NCBI GenBank assembly: GCA_965153355.1
Contig: OZ231126.1
Span: forward strand, 105,152,001-105,216,000
Source: Flaccisagitta enflata
Lineage: Eukaryota; Chaetognatha; Sagittoidea; Aphragmophora
Direction of reading: 5' to 3'
Length of the DNA: 64,000 nucleotides
Shown: positions 24,501-35,736 of the stretch, piece after piece
Layout: every line of letters starts with the position of its first letter
How positions within the stretch are numbered: position 1 is the first letter of the stretch
Position numbers and translations under genes: made by a program
Notes under the pieces: model-generated
Databases searched by the model: none
What the model was told of the DNA's origin: nothing
What the model saw: only the letters and a program-made list of their open reading frames with translations

Positions 24501-25139
24501 ATGAATGAAAAATGATTAAAAAAACAGATTGTTGTTGACCAGTGAGTGGCTCATACAAAATTTCAGCAAGTTAGAGTAGAAAATGTCTGATTTACAGCAT
24601 TTTCAAAAATGAGAAAAATGACCTATAATTTTCATCCCAAAAAAATCGTGCTCCGGCGCAAGCTGGCGCAGGTAAACCTTATATACATTTGCTCGGCATA
24701 TGATGTACTTTCAATATGTAATAGCGAGAATGTGTGGAAAACTGTGCAAAAAGAGAAAATTATGAATTTCTGAAGCAAAATTTTTTTTGGACGGGTGCAA
24801 CTTTGAAGAGTCATTGCTGGATCAATTTTTGAGTCACACCGGAGATTTTTTGCATGGAGCTAGTCTAGATACGCACTTGACAAAATGCCAAAGCGCGTAC
24901 ATGTGACTGAAAATTTTTTGTACTCAATGCTTCAATGAAAAATGCTGTTTTTTGCACATTTTTTTACAAGGGCCTGGTAACCACAGTAACGAGGTAAGTT
25001 AAGGGTATTGAAAAGCACTTTTAAGCCCTAACAAATAGTCAAATTAGAAATTCAGACCATGAACCACCACGCTGCGGTGGAAAATCATGAAATTTTCAAA
25101 TTGCGACTCGGTAGGTTATTTCTTGCTGGTATTAAGGGC
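24501..25139. other. Interval without recognised features
   Basis: Mixed composition. No gene, RNA or repeat was recognised. Confidence 0.4.
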
Positions 25140-25403
25140 CTATTCCATAGTGCGGCGACGCTAGTTCAACTCTTTAGACTAAATAGGATTCGTAGCTCTA
25201 GCTCAGTCTTTCTACCTTTTATTATTTTATTATTTTATTATTTCTTTATGATTTTGTACGTCTTCCGGCTACCGTCCCGATCATTCGTTACTGTCGCGTA
25301 TTTGTGTCCCCCGCGACGGGGCGTCTTTCCGGGCCGGCGCGATACAAAAACGCATGATTCTTGGAACCAATTCGTGACTGTATTGGCAAATACGAATATC
25401 ATG

Positions 25404-25449
<46 letters not shown>

Positions 25450-25614
25450 TATGACTAACCAAATGATCGGGACGGTAGCCAGAAGACGTAGAAAAATCAG
25501 AAAGAAATAATCAAATAATCAAATAATAAAAGACAGAGACGTAAACTAGACTACGAATCGTAACTAGACTAAAGAGACTATCTAGCGCTGCTTCGCACGA
25601 GCGTATTTCTCTAA
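25140..25614 (+). repeat. Palindromic ATC element, copy 3 (most complete)
   Basis: Both arms are present: GTACGTCTTCCGGCTACCGT on the left is inverted on the right as ACGGTAGCCAGAAGACGTAG. The centre holds the GGAACCAATTCGTGACTG block and an (ATC)n run at about 25408-25449. It ends TTTCTCTAACAC and satellite sequence resumes at once, so it marks the right border of the insertion into the satellite. Confidence 0.8.
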
Positions 25615-26050
25615 CACCCATGGACAATCTGCCAGACCCACTTAATAGATGAGAATACATGTAGCAGTACTCTTTCCACTATCTTGGGGATCATAGCTAG
25701 CAGACCCATGGACAATCTGGCAGACCCATGTCTACTAACTTGGGCATCATGGCTAGCAGACCCATGAACAATCTGGCAGATCCACTAAATAGATAAGAAT
25801 ACATGCAGCAGAACTCTCTCTACTGACTTGGGGATCATGGCCAGCAGACCCATAAACAATCTGGCAGACCCACTTCTACTAACTTGGGTATCATGTTTAG
25901 CAGACCCATGGACAATCTGGCAGAGCCACTTCTAATAACTTGGGGATCATTGCTGGCAGACCCATGAACCATCCGGCAGACCTACTGAAACGATGTTTTT
26001 AAATGGAGCAGAATCTTATGTACTAACTTTGAGGTCATGGCCAGCAGACC
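25615..26050 (-). repeat. Satellite array, continuation after the insertion
   Basis: Same 88/56-bp units and same orientation as 15262-20557, degrading towards 26050. Together they show that one array was split by the 20558-25614 insertion. Confidence 0.9.
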
Positions 26051-26199
26051 TTTGTTCAATCTGGCAGTATTTCCTTTAATGATCAACGCTAAACATAGAA
26101 TAAAATGCTATCTCAACAACGGTTATTTGTACAGCTTTCTTTGTGTCAACAAATTTCTTTTTGACAACCCCCTGGAAGTTGATGTTTGATATGTTAATA

Positions 26200-26706
26200 C
26201 AGTAGATGTCGTCTAGACTTGGAAATACGGGGGAATTCATAACAGGAAGACAAATTTACTTAAGAGACTGATATTTGGAATACAGACCAATAAAAGGATG
26301 CTTTGTTGCCTATGGGTGTTGGTTGCTATGGAAACACATTTTCATGAATTTAGTATCAATATTTTGCCACAACTTTCCCACAGTATGTTCTGTAAGAATA
26401 TTGCTCGTTTAGCCGTTGCTAGGGAGCGTAACTATGTGTGACAGCCCTGTGATGCTCCCTAGCAACCGCCAAACCAGCAATATTCTTACAGAACATACTG
26501 TGGGAAAGTTGTAGCAAATTTTATTTTAAACAATGTTCCCTCAAAAAATTTCTCAAAAAATTGATACTTTAGCGTAAATACATGGAAATGTGTTTCCATG
26601 GCAACTAACATCCATGAGCAATAAAGCATCCTTTTATTAGTTTATATTCCTAATATCACTCTCTTAACTTTATTTGTCTTCCTGTAATGAATTCCCCCGT
26701 CTACTG
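26200..26706. mobile_element. 507-bp fold-back MITE, Tc1/mariner- or pogo-like by its ends
   Basis: The element starts CAGTAGA and ends TCTACTG, flanked on both sides by TA (26198-26199 and 26707-26708). The two halves are inverted copies over about 240 bp each around a centre near 26440, for example CAGCAATATTCTTACAGAAC facing GTTCTGTAAGAATATTGCTC. The left arm carries an extra ~21 bp (about 26207-26227). There is no coding capacity, so movement would need a transposase from elsewhere. Confidence 0.85.
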
Positions 26707-26805
26707 TACATAAGATGACATGAACAGTCGCGGAGATATGATTGAAAATCTGAAACTCACCATAATATGCAAATGAGCTGTTAAAGGTTAAAGCTGGACT
26801 TGGTG

Positions 26806-26884
26806 ATTTTTAGTTGCGTGCACCTCAAATATGGCCCCTGCCTACCTGCACGCCACTTGGGTAGCCGTGTATCCGGCCTTATTT
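26806..26884 (-). repeat. Hairpin-tailed interspersed repeat, short copy
   Basis: Read on the minus strand it starts AAGGCCGGATACACGGCTAC, has the head AGTGGCGTGCAGG, and ends GAGGTGCACGCAACTAAAAA. The body between them is mostly missing. The head matches the reverse complement of the tail (AGTTGCGTGCA) at 10 of 11 positions. Confidence 0.7.
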
Positions 26885-26914
26885 ATTTAAAAAGAAGGGG
26901 AAATGTTTAAGTGT

Positions 26915-27110
26915 TTTCATCAACACTGGGGATAATGGCTGGTAGACTCATGCCAAATTTGGAAGAACCTCTTTTGTTAGATTGTCGGATAAGCTCTAGC
27001 AGACCCATGAACAACATGGCAGATCCACCTAATAGATGGTAAAACATATGGCATAATTTCTCCACTAAGTTGGGGCTCATGGTAAGCAGACTTGGGGACA
27101 ATCTGGCAAT
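26915..27110 (-). repeat. Degenerate satellite units
   Basis: Diverged units with recognisable AGCAGACCCATGAACAA and GGCAGATCCACCTAATAGAT blocks. They are an outlying, older piece of the 88/56-bp satellite. Confidence 0.7.
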
Positions 27111-27711
27111 TTCGCCTTCATAAATATGTTTTTGTAAGCATTTTTTTAATAATGGCTCTGCCCAATGGTTCGGGACTGTTTTGCTGTGTAAGCAAAAAAA
27201 TATTTGCAATATGCCAGCTTCAATATGAGGTGTGATTTTGCTCTGTCTCTTGGCTTGTGCGCTTGTGAAGCTCAATTGTACTGGGATTAGCTTCAGCAGA
27301 ACCTTAGTCTTTCTGGCACTCCACCTAGATAAATGTAATAACACTGTCCAGAAAATAGTGCAGGCCTGTGGACCTGAGTAAAAAGATTTTGCCATTGGTC
27401 CTGCGAGTTTACCTAGCTGTGGGCACAAGGTGCTCGCTCCAATTCTGATATATATTCTCTTTATTCTATCCTGATTTCCATTATATTAACTATGGGATCA
27501 TTCTAGACTCCCCTTAGTAGATCAGCTCCACTAACATTTCAAATTGCTAGCAGACGTTTTTCAAATTTAAAGAACATTTAGCAAACTGTAATGAAAATAA
27601 AGGCATGTTGAAAGCACATCTTGAAAACAGACAATGAATGAATAAAGCTACATCTAAACAAAGAGGCACAAAAACCGCTAGTGTTAGAGTAAATATCCGC
27701 GTGGTAAAATG

Positions 27712-28566
27712 GAGATAGTCCACCAGCGAATTTGGGGGTGTTCATCAACGGGGAATGAACGCATGTTGCTGAACAATGCCATAGAGCTGTTCATGAACGA
27801 CTAAAAAGAGGCTCTTGGCAAACGATTTTGTTCATGGAGGGCCCAAAAAGACCTGTTCATGAACGACCATTCATTGAGGGGTAAAAAAAGCCGTTGCTGA
27901 ACAGGTAAAAAAAACACTCCACAGATGTTGGTGGAGTGGGCTTTTTTACCTGTTCATGACACATGCTTATCTGGCTGTTAAAGAACAGCAAAAAAAAGTT
28001 TTTTGATAACAGTTTTGAGCATCTAGTTTAATCTAACAAAGAGTTCATTAAGGAAACTTTTTTGACTCTTCATGAATGGCTGGGTTAAAAGATATTTTGT
28101 TAGAGATAAAGAGATCTTAGGACTATGTTCATCAATACTGCTTTTTGGCTGTTCATGAATAGCAAAATTTCATTGAGTGAACCTTCCATGGGCACATATG
28201 AAAGAGATTTTTTTGCCATAAATGGATTAGACTTGACACCAGCTTCATAATTCTAAAACCATAAATGAATCTTATCTGGCTGTTCATGAAGTACCAAATT
28301 TTACCTTTTGATGAACAGTTTTGATCATAGAGTAGATAAATGTTACAGTGAAGACTGATGATAATACACATTGGGTATGAAGACAAAATTATTGGTGGAG
28401 TGGATTTTTTAGCCGTTCATGAACGCGCTTTTTATGGCCCTCTCTGAACAAAATTGTTGGGCAAAGGTCTCTTTCATGGTGTTCATCAACACCTGTATGG
28501 CATTGTTGCTGAACAGGCGTTCATTCCCCGTTGCTGAACGCACACAAATTCGCTGGCGGACTACCT
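27712..28566. mobile_element. 855-bp non-autonomous transposon, 9-bp target duplication (Mutator-like)
   Basis: The termini are inverted repeats (GAGATAGTCCACCAGCGAAT at left; the right end reads AGGTAGTCCGCCAGCGAATT on the minus strand). Similarity continues for about 180 bp on each side. The direct repeat GGTAAAATG flanks it exactly (27703-27711 and 28567-28575). A 9-bp duplication suits the Mutator superfamily. hAT (8 bp) is the alternative. Inside, the palindrome GTTCATGAAC and close variants recur at least six times. No ORF encodes a transposase. Confidence 0.85.
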
Positions 28567-28667
28567 GGTAAAATGTGCAACACACAAATTTGCTGTATAT
28601 AAAAAAACACAAAAAATATGATAAATGAAAACCCGACGAGCTCATCCATCCTCAATAAACAAGAGTA

Positions 28668-28750
28668 TTTTTAGATGCGTCCACGCATCTCTATAAGAGG
28701 CTTTGTCCGTCTGTCCATCGGTCAGTCGGTCGGTTGGTTGGTCCGCAGTG
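28668..28750 (-). repeat. Hairpin-tailed interspersed repeat, tail and body only
   Basis: On the minus strand an ACCAACCGACCGACTGACC body is followed by TATAGAGATGCGT-GG-ACGCATCTAAAAATA. The 8-bp hairpin AGATGCGT/ACGCATCT is perfect. The head is missing. Confidence 0.8.
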
Positions 28751-28917
28751 ATCGAGTTGAGAATGATGAAAATGCATAGAATCTTGGAAATATCTAAGAT
28801 TATTGCATCATTCTGTTGACTCTTGACTGGTTCACACTCCCACAATAATCAGAGATTATGCAACTTTGTATGTTTTAGGTTTTGACATTGGGCTGATGCA
28901 ATGTTTGGAGAGAGCGA

Positions 28918-28918
28918 G

Positions 28919-28991
<73 letters not shown>
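28918..28991. repeat. (AG)n microsatellite
   Basis: Almost pure AG dinucleotide run of about 74 bp. Confidence 0.98.
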
Positions 28992-28993
<2 letters not shown>

Positions 28994-29154
28994 ATTTACA
29001 AGCTAATCCGCATGTGGACGCATCGTTTTACCCCCGGGGTACTTGTTTTATCCACAAAGGATCCACATGATTAACTTATTTTGGGTCAATGAAGTAGACT
29101 CTGATCTCCTTTCCATTTTTGAAGATTTTTTAAGATGAACATCAACGCCAACGT

Positions 29155-30790
29155 TAGTAAAGAGAGTTCTGCTGCATGTATTCTGATCTATTTATTGTGT
29201 TAGTAAAAGTGGGTCTGCCAGATTGTTTATGGGTCTGCTAGCAATCATCCCCAAGATAGTAGAGAGAGTTCTGCTGCATTTATTCTCATCTATTAAGTGG
29301 GTCTGCCAGATTGTTCATGGGTCTGCTAGCCATGATCCCCAAGTTAGTAGACGTGGGTCTGCCATATTGTCCATGGGTCTGCTAGCCATGATCCACAAGA
29401 AAGTAGAGAGAGTTCATGGGTCTGCTAGCCAAGATCCCCAAGATAGTAGAGAAAGTTCTGCTGCATGTATTCTCATCTATTAAGTGGGTCTGCCAGATTG
29501 TTCATGAGTCTGCTGGCAATTATCTACAAGTTAGTAGAGAGAGTTCTGCTGCATGTATTCTCATCTATTAAGTGGGTCTGCCAGATTGTTCATGGGTCTG
29601 CTAACCATGATCCCCAACTTAGTAGAAGTGGGTCTGCCAGATTGTCCATGGATCTGCTAGCCACGATCCCCAAGATAGTAATGAAAGTTCTGCTGCAGGT
29701 ATTCTCATCTATTAAGTGGGTCTACCCGATTGTTCATGGGTCTGCTGGCCACGATCCCCAAGTTAGTAATGAAAGTTCTGCTGCATGTATTCTGATCTAT
29801 TTAGTGGGTCTGCCAGATTGTTCATGGGTCTGCTAGCCATGATCCCCAAGTTAGTAGACGTGGGTCTGCCAGATTGTCCATGGATCTGCTAGCCACAATC
29901 ACCAAGATAGTAATGAAAGTTCTGCTCCATGTATTCTCATCTATTAAGTGGGTCTGCCACATTTTTCATGGTCATGGGTCTGCCAGCCATGATCCCCAAG
30001 TTAGTAGAAGTGGGTCTGCCAGATTGTTTATGGGTCTGCTGGCCATGATCCCCAAGATAGTAGAGAGAGTTCTGCTGCATGTATTCTGATCTTTTTAGTG
30101 GTTCTGCCAGATTTTTTTTTTATGGGTCTGCCAGCCATGATCCCCAACTTAGTAGAAGTGGGTCTGCCAGATTGTCTATGGGTCTGCTAGCCATGATCCC
30201 AAAGTTAGTAGAAAGGACTCTACCGCAGGCTTTACCATTATTCAGTGGGTCTGCCAGATTGTTCATGGGTCTTCTGGCCATGATCCCCAAGTTAGTAGAG
30301 TGAGTACTGCTGCATGAATTCTCATCTATTAAGTGGGTTAAGTGGGTCTGCCAGATTATTCATGGGTCTGCTAGCCATGATCCCCAAGCTAGTAGAAAGA
30401 GTTCTGCTGCAAGTGTTATCATCTATCTAGTGGGTCTGCCAGATCGCTCATGGGTCTGCTAGCCATGAGCTCAAAGTTAATAGAAAGAACCATACTAGGG
30501 GCTTAACCATCTATTCAGTGGGTCTGCCAGATTGTTCATGGGTCTGCAAGCCATGATCCCCAAGTTAGTAGACGTGGGTCTCCCAGATTATCCATGGGTC
30601 TGCTAGAGCTGATCCCCAAGAGAGAGTTCTGCTGCATGTATTTGATCTATTATGTGGGTCTGCCAGATTGTTCATGGGTCTGCTAGCCATGATCCCCAAG
30701 TCAGTAGACGTGGGTCTGCCAGATTATCCATGGGTCTGCTAGCAATGATCCCCAAGATAGTAGAGAGAGTACTGCTGCATGTATTCTATC
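29155..30790 (+). repeat. Satellite array, inverted arm
   Basis: The same 88/56-bp units as 15262-26050 but in the opposite orientation (GTGGGTCTGCCAGATTGTTC, ATGGGTCTGCTAGCCATGAT). It ends sharply at about 30790 next to a GC-richer open stretch. The plus-strand ORFs here are repeat translation. Confidence 0.95.
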
Positions 30791-30891
30791 GCCGAACACA
30801 CGGCGCCTTCAACCACCAACGAAATGCGCGGGGAAACATGGAGAGAGTCGAGAGATTCTTGGCGGCGCCAAGCGCGAGCTGTTTGTAAAGA

Positions 30892-31089
30892 ATGGCCAGA
30901 GGATGCGAAGCGAAAGAAGCGAAAAGCGTAGGGCGTAATCTGCACGAGTTGATGGACGAGTTGAGGACCTTCGGCTTTGACGAAACAACGGCCGATTCCG
31001 ATTTTACCACGCCTCTGCTAATACGCGATTTGAAATTACGGAACTATTATCCGTGTGAAATCATTTCCACGAGACAGGCGCATGGTTAA
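30892..31089 (+). CDS. Short unrecognised ORF (65 aa) beside the satellite
   Basis: This open frame lies in a stretch clearly richer in CpG than its surroundings (30790-31085). It encodes a charged, soluble-looking peptide with motifs such as ELMDELRTFGFDE and LIRDLKLRNYYP. It could be an exon of a gene whose remaining exons I cannot locate, or part of an old element. No family is recognised. Confidence 0.25.
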   Translation: MARGCEAKEAKSVGRNLHELMDELRTFGFDETTADSDFTTPLLIRDLKLRNYYPCEIISTRQAHG

Positions 31090-31980
31090 AGTACAATCAT
31101 TTCAATATGAAGGTGACGGTCAAGGGTGTTTGAAACTTTGAACATCAGTAATCATTTTGTTTTGTTTTTTCATTCGTTGGCGTGCAAGATGTGTTCCTGT
31201 CACTATTCCATTCACACTAACACCAAACTGATGAGTTTGATATCAACATGGACACGTCCGTCGCGTCGTTTTTAACATGTCCATCGTCCACGAATGTCTT
31301 CACCGCGCTTTTTATTTTAATTCGTGTTTGTTTATTCTCTTCGACCATTTTTACCGTCTAGGAAACGAAATTTCGAATTGTTATTTCTCGGGATTTACGA
31401 CGGGAAGCATCGGAGCAACTCATCAAAGTTGCTCGGTTACGTCATTTGTTTATCATTCGTTAAAGTTTTGCTTGTGAGGATCATTTGCACTTGTTTGATT
31501 TACACGCTGTAATTGTATGTTTTTTTGTTTTTTTTTTGCGCCATTGTTGCCGTCACTTGTAGAAATCATATGCAGTTGTTTCTTATGAGCTAGCGATAAA
31601 AGAAAATATCATTTTTATGCCTGTCGCGTCATTTTAATTTTCTGACGATCTGAACAAAAGTTGTTGACTGTCAAATGTGCAAGCAAAAGGGAAAGAGAAG
31701 ATGAATGTGGAAGATGCAGATGAGAGTTCAGGCAAAAAGAAAGATTAAAACCAAGGTCAAAGAAAACACAGAAAATAACATGAATTCCGAAACAGTTAAA
31801 TGTGGTGTGATTTAGATAACCTATGAGATATTCCACTCGTTTCCACTGACCCAAGGTCACTAAAAAGTCAATGGAAGTCGCCCGTGATTGATTACATCAG
31901 CAAAGGCAGAACGATAATGAAAAAAAAAAAAAAACAAAAACGAAGAGAAGTAACGCAGTGAAATGAAGCAGGAAGTGAAA
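31090..31980. other. Interval without recognised genes
   Basis: Short ORFs only. A poly(A) run lies at 31920-31934. Nothing further is supported. Confidence 0.4.
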
Positions 31981-31986
31981 ACAACA

Positions 31987-32137
31987 CAAGCCCAAGTAGG
32001 CCAAGTAAGTGCGCCGCGCCGTGTGGATAGTCAAACTTTCACGTTACCGACCAACAAACCAACCGACCAACCGACGGACCGACTGACAGACACAGCCAGT
32101 TATAGAGGTGCTTTGGCGCATCTAGAAGCATGCTCGT
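31987..32137 (+). repeat. Hairpin-tailed interspersed repeat
   Basis: The start is AAGCCCAAGTAGGCC, the head contains AAGTGCGCC (about 32007-32015), then an ACCAACCGACC body and the tail AGGTGC-TTTGGC-GCATCT with one G-T wobble pair. The head matches the reverse complement of the tail over TGCGCC. It is closest to the 12584 copy. Confidence 0.75.
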
Positions 32138-32900
32138 CACTCTTGGCTCTTTTTGGCATAATGTCAGTTTAATTCTTTTCCAATTTTTGAAAACGGCGAT
32201 GAAAAGAAAACAGAAAAAACACAGAAATGCAAAAGAAGGCGTAAAAGGACGAAGTACGACACTTAATTTCACACGCACAGTGCGCGTGATGGTTTCATGA
32301 GAGGAACGCTATTGCTTTATGTAAATTGCTCCTTAATTTCATTGAAAATCAACAATACAAAACATCATCAGAGTTCTGCCTTTCATTTGTATCTCATTGT
32401 CATATCAACTTTCTGATGTAGTTGTGTATTGGTTAAATGTTAGAAATTTGCTTACTTTTTTTTTTACATCTTTCTTATTTCATGAATTGCAAATCCTAGA
32501 ATACTTCAATTTTGGTTAACTTAAACTACATAAAACCATTCTTATAAATATTTCAATTTCATGGCATATGAATGAATGAATGAATTCTATTTACGATTTA
32601 AGCAACAAGTAAAAGCTTGTTCGATCGAAGGATAGCCCAATTAAGTCGTAACAACTTTTTTCCAATGGGGTCCATAAAAAATTCATAAAAAGAGAGAGAA
32701 TAAAAACATAACAGAGTTAAAGAAAACCATGCATAAACTGATGATAAACTAGCACACGTAGACTGAAGATAAAATCATTACCAGAATAGCCGGGCTTAAG
32801 TACCAGAGTGACTAATATGTATCAAAAATATGCTCCTTGATTGGTATTTCATATACCACTAAATTAATCTATATTTGAGCGTTTGCTCAATTCGCATTTT
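32138..32900. other. AT-rich interval without genes
   Basis: No gene or clear repeat was recognised. Confidence 0.4.
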
Positions 32901-33079
32901 TGGAAAATTTTCAATTTTAGCACACAACACAATGGCAAGGTTCATTTTCTTCCGTTTGGGCGCACTGAGTCTCGTTGGCTGGCGCGCTTTGAGGCACGCG
33001 TGACTTCGGAATCGCGCTCCTTTCCTTTTTTATTCGGTGAAATTCGGAAGTGAGATGGAATCGTCTTTTTAAATGCTTC

Positions 33080-33620
33080 ACGCATGCGCAGTTGCAGCAT
33101 GCGCAGTTGCATCCCCATGCATAGTTGCACATGCAAAGCAGCACATGCACACTGGCACATGCACGTATGCAGATGCACACCCATGTTCAATTGCGATGGC
33201 ACGTGTTTAGGTGAGCCCATGTGATGACATGCATCATATTCATATGTAACTAAGTCACCAAGTGTACACGCATGCGTATTAACGTTTGTATCGCAAGCGC
33301 ATACGTGCGAGTGTTCGAACCGTGGAAATTCCATTTAGTTTCACATGTTTTGCACGTTCTGAGTCGATTATCTTTAATGTTCTTGGAGGCGCTTTCCATC
33401 TAAAAAGCGCTTAGGATAACGTAACAACATCAAGCGTGTACTTTTTTCTCGTGCACGCGATATTCGACGTGTGTACATCTGCGTGCGAGAAAGTGTTTCC
33501 TAGATTGGTCGCGCGTGTGTTTTATTGCGCGATCACAAATGCATTTGTTCGCACGTAATACATATACCATCGCGTGCGCGTGTATGCGTGCACTTACGAG
33601 TCTGCGACGCGCGCGATTTG
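33080..33620. other. Alternating purine-pyrimidine region
   Basis: Dense in GCATGCGCA, CACATGCAC, CGTGCACGCG, GCGTGCGCGTGTATGCGTGC and CGCGCGCG tracts. 33080-33185 has an irregular repeat of about 12-18 bp (GCACATGCA core). Such alternation favours left-handed (Z) DNA. No gene was recognised; the Cys/His-rich minus-strand ORF follows from the repeat. Confidence 0.6.
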
Positions 33621-33703
33621 TGAGGATTTAGATTGAGCTGGTTTTTATATCGCGATCGCGGGTTTTGTCATTTCCCATGCGGCAGAATTTGCGGAAAACA
33701 GAA

Positions 33704-33786
33704 TTGTCTGCAAAGCGCCTGCAAAGCGCCTGGAAAGCGCCTGCAAAGCGCCTGGAAAGCGCCTGACAAGCGCCTGCAAAGCGCCT
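33704..33786. repeat. AAAGCGCCTG minisatellite
   Basis: About seven copies of a 12-bp unit (AAAGCGCCTGCA / AAAGCGCCTGGA). Confidence 0.9.
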
Positions 33787-34184
33787 AGTAATGCGATGCG
33801 ACTGGCGCGGTGCCAAAAGGTTTTGTATGGTGACAAAATAAGAAATCATCATTATCATCTCTTTGTATATCTGTCGAGCCATGGGAAGATGGCAATAAAT
33901 CTAATATGAATGCACTGCTTGCAATTGACAATTTCACTCGACCATTTGTCAAACACGCATGTGAAATCGCGTGCGTGAGTGAGTCTAAGGGTATGGTTTT
34001 CTAATCAATATTGCTAGTGTCAGTACTTCCATCAGTACATTATAATCTTTTGATTGTAACTTTCTTGTAAGATATTTTGTGTATACTAAAATGGTATAAC
34101 CTGTCCAACCCTATACTAATGAGGTATGCAGTCAATCTTATTGTTTTGTCAGGTAAGCTTTTTGTTTGTCACTAGTAAAGGATA

Positions 34185-34872
34185 CACACTGGCCCAGAAT
34201 GACCACCTATCAAGGAGAATTACTTATCTCAACATTCACCACCCCTAACCACCCTAATCACCATCACACTGGCCCAGAATGACCACCTATCAAAGAGAAT
34301 TACTTATCTCAACATTCACTAATTCCTAACCACCCTAATCTTTTGAAGGCGGTTCACACTGGCCCAGAATGACCACCTATCAAGGAGAATTACTTATCTC
34401 AACATTCACCACCCCCTAACCACCCCTAATCACCATCACACTGGCCCAGAATGACCACCTATCAAGGAGAATTACTTATCTCAACATTCACCACCCCTAA
34501 TCACCATCACACTGGCCCAGAATGACCACCTATCAAGGAGAATTACTTATCTCAACATTCACCACCCCTAACCACCCCTAATCACCATCACACTGGCCCA
34601 GAATGACCACCTATCAAGGAGAATTACTTATCTCAACATTCACCACCCCTAACCACCCCTAATCACCATCACACTGGCCCAGAATGACCACCTATCAAGG
34701 AGAATTACTTATCTCAACATTCACCACCCCTAACCACCCCTAATCACCATCACACTGGCCCAGAATGACCACCTATCAAGGAGAATTACTTATCTCAACA
34801 TTCACCACCCCTAACCACCCCTAATCACCATCACACTGGCCCAGAATGACCACCTATCAAGGAGAATTACTC
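34185..34872 (+). repeat. 80-bp tandem repeat, about nine units
   Basis: Units begin CACACTGGCCCAGAATGACC and end CCACCCCTAATCACCAT. Seven of them are almost identical, so the array is young. One unit carries an insertion (about 34320-34355). The last unit breaks off within GGAGAATTACT at 34870. Confidence 0.97.
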
Positions 34873-35231
34873 GTCAAATGGTCGCCGCCGTCCCTCCCAC
34901 CTCCAAATTTGAAATTTTTATTCATTACCTCTCTCACACTTTGTGGTTTGTTGGGTTTTCTTTCCCATCTTTTTCAAAAGTCATCATTTTTCCTGCATTT
35001 AATTTCATCAAACCAAATCCATAATGATCGTTTAAGCATAAGAGGTTTATTTTCTTTGGATTGGTTGGATATTAGCTTTTGAATTACCTGCTGTATCATC
35101 CCATAATGTATCTACAATATGCAAAAAGAAGCAAACTAGTCATCCAAGGATCGCACATGGTCAGCGGTACCCAATGCCTTGCTGGGAGTGATCCAGTGGA
35201 GTGGGAGTGGAGGGAGAGTGGAATGAGAGCA

Positions 35232-35414
35232 GGGCAGTGGCCCCAAAGGGCCGATGTCCTGTAGAACACAGGGTGAATGGAGATGTCCGTCTCTTACATT
35301 TGTCCTGAGGGGTCTCTAGATGGCTGATTTAGGCCATTGAAGGCATATTTAAAGGCTGGAGCGCATAATAAAGGCTGTGTTCTACGGGACATCGGCCCTT
35401 TGGGGCCACTGCCC
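35232..35414. repeat. 39-bp inverted repeat with a ~105-bp spacer
   Basis: 35232-35270 (GGGCAGTGGCCCCAAAGGGC onwards) is inverted at 35376-35414 with one mismatch. The arms are GC-rich and would form a strong hairpin in RNA or single-stranded DNA. There is no coding signal. Confidence 0.9.
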
Positions 35415-35736
35415 AAAAAGCGGTATAGTGAGTAATCAATGTGAATGAACAGAGTGAGTGAGCGAGCCTGTGGATGGAGCATGCCTTGTGCTGCAGACAA
35501 AACGGGCAGAGTGAGCGGTGCGAGCGACAACTGTAGTGAGCGACCAAGTGGTTTGTTAGAGATGCGGTTGTCACGAGGAGGTGTTCAGTGCAGTTAGGTG
35601 GTCAGTTGTGGGTCGCCTTGGCTCGCCACGTGGTTTTTAGACCCAAATGCATCATACTTGAGAGCAGTCAAGGCCAATAACGCAATAACCTAGGTACACG
35701 CGCACACATTGAGTCGTAAAATGTGAAATTGAGAAG

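Noticed and set aside
26160-26760. Inverted repeat as a tRNA or structured RNA gene
   Set aside because: Ends, TA flanks and length fit a MITE. No tRNA-like cloverleaf or Pol III boxes were seen.
34185-34872. Regularly spaced repeat that could look like CRISPR
   Set aside because: The 80-bp units are contiguous with no unique spacers, and the window is eukaryotic.
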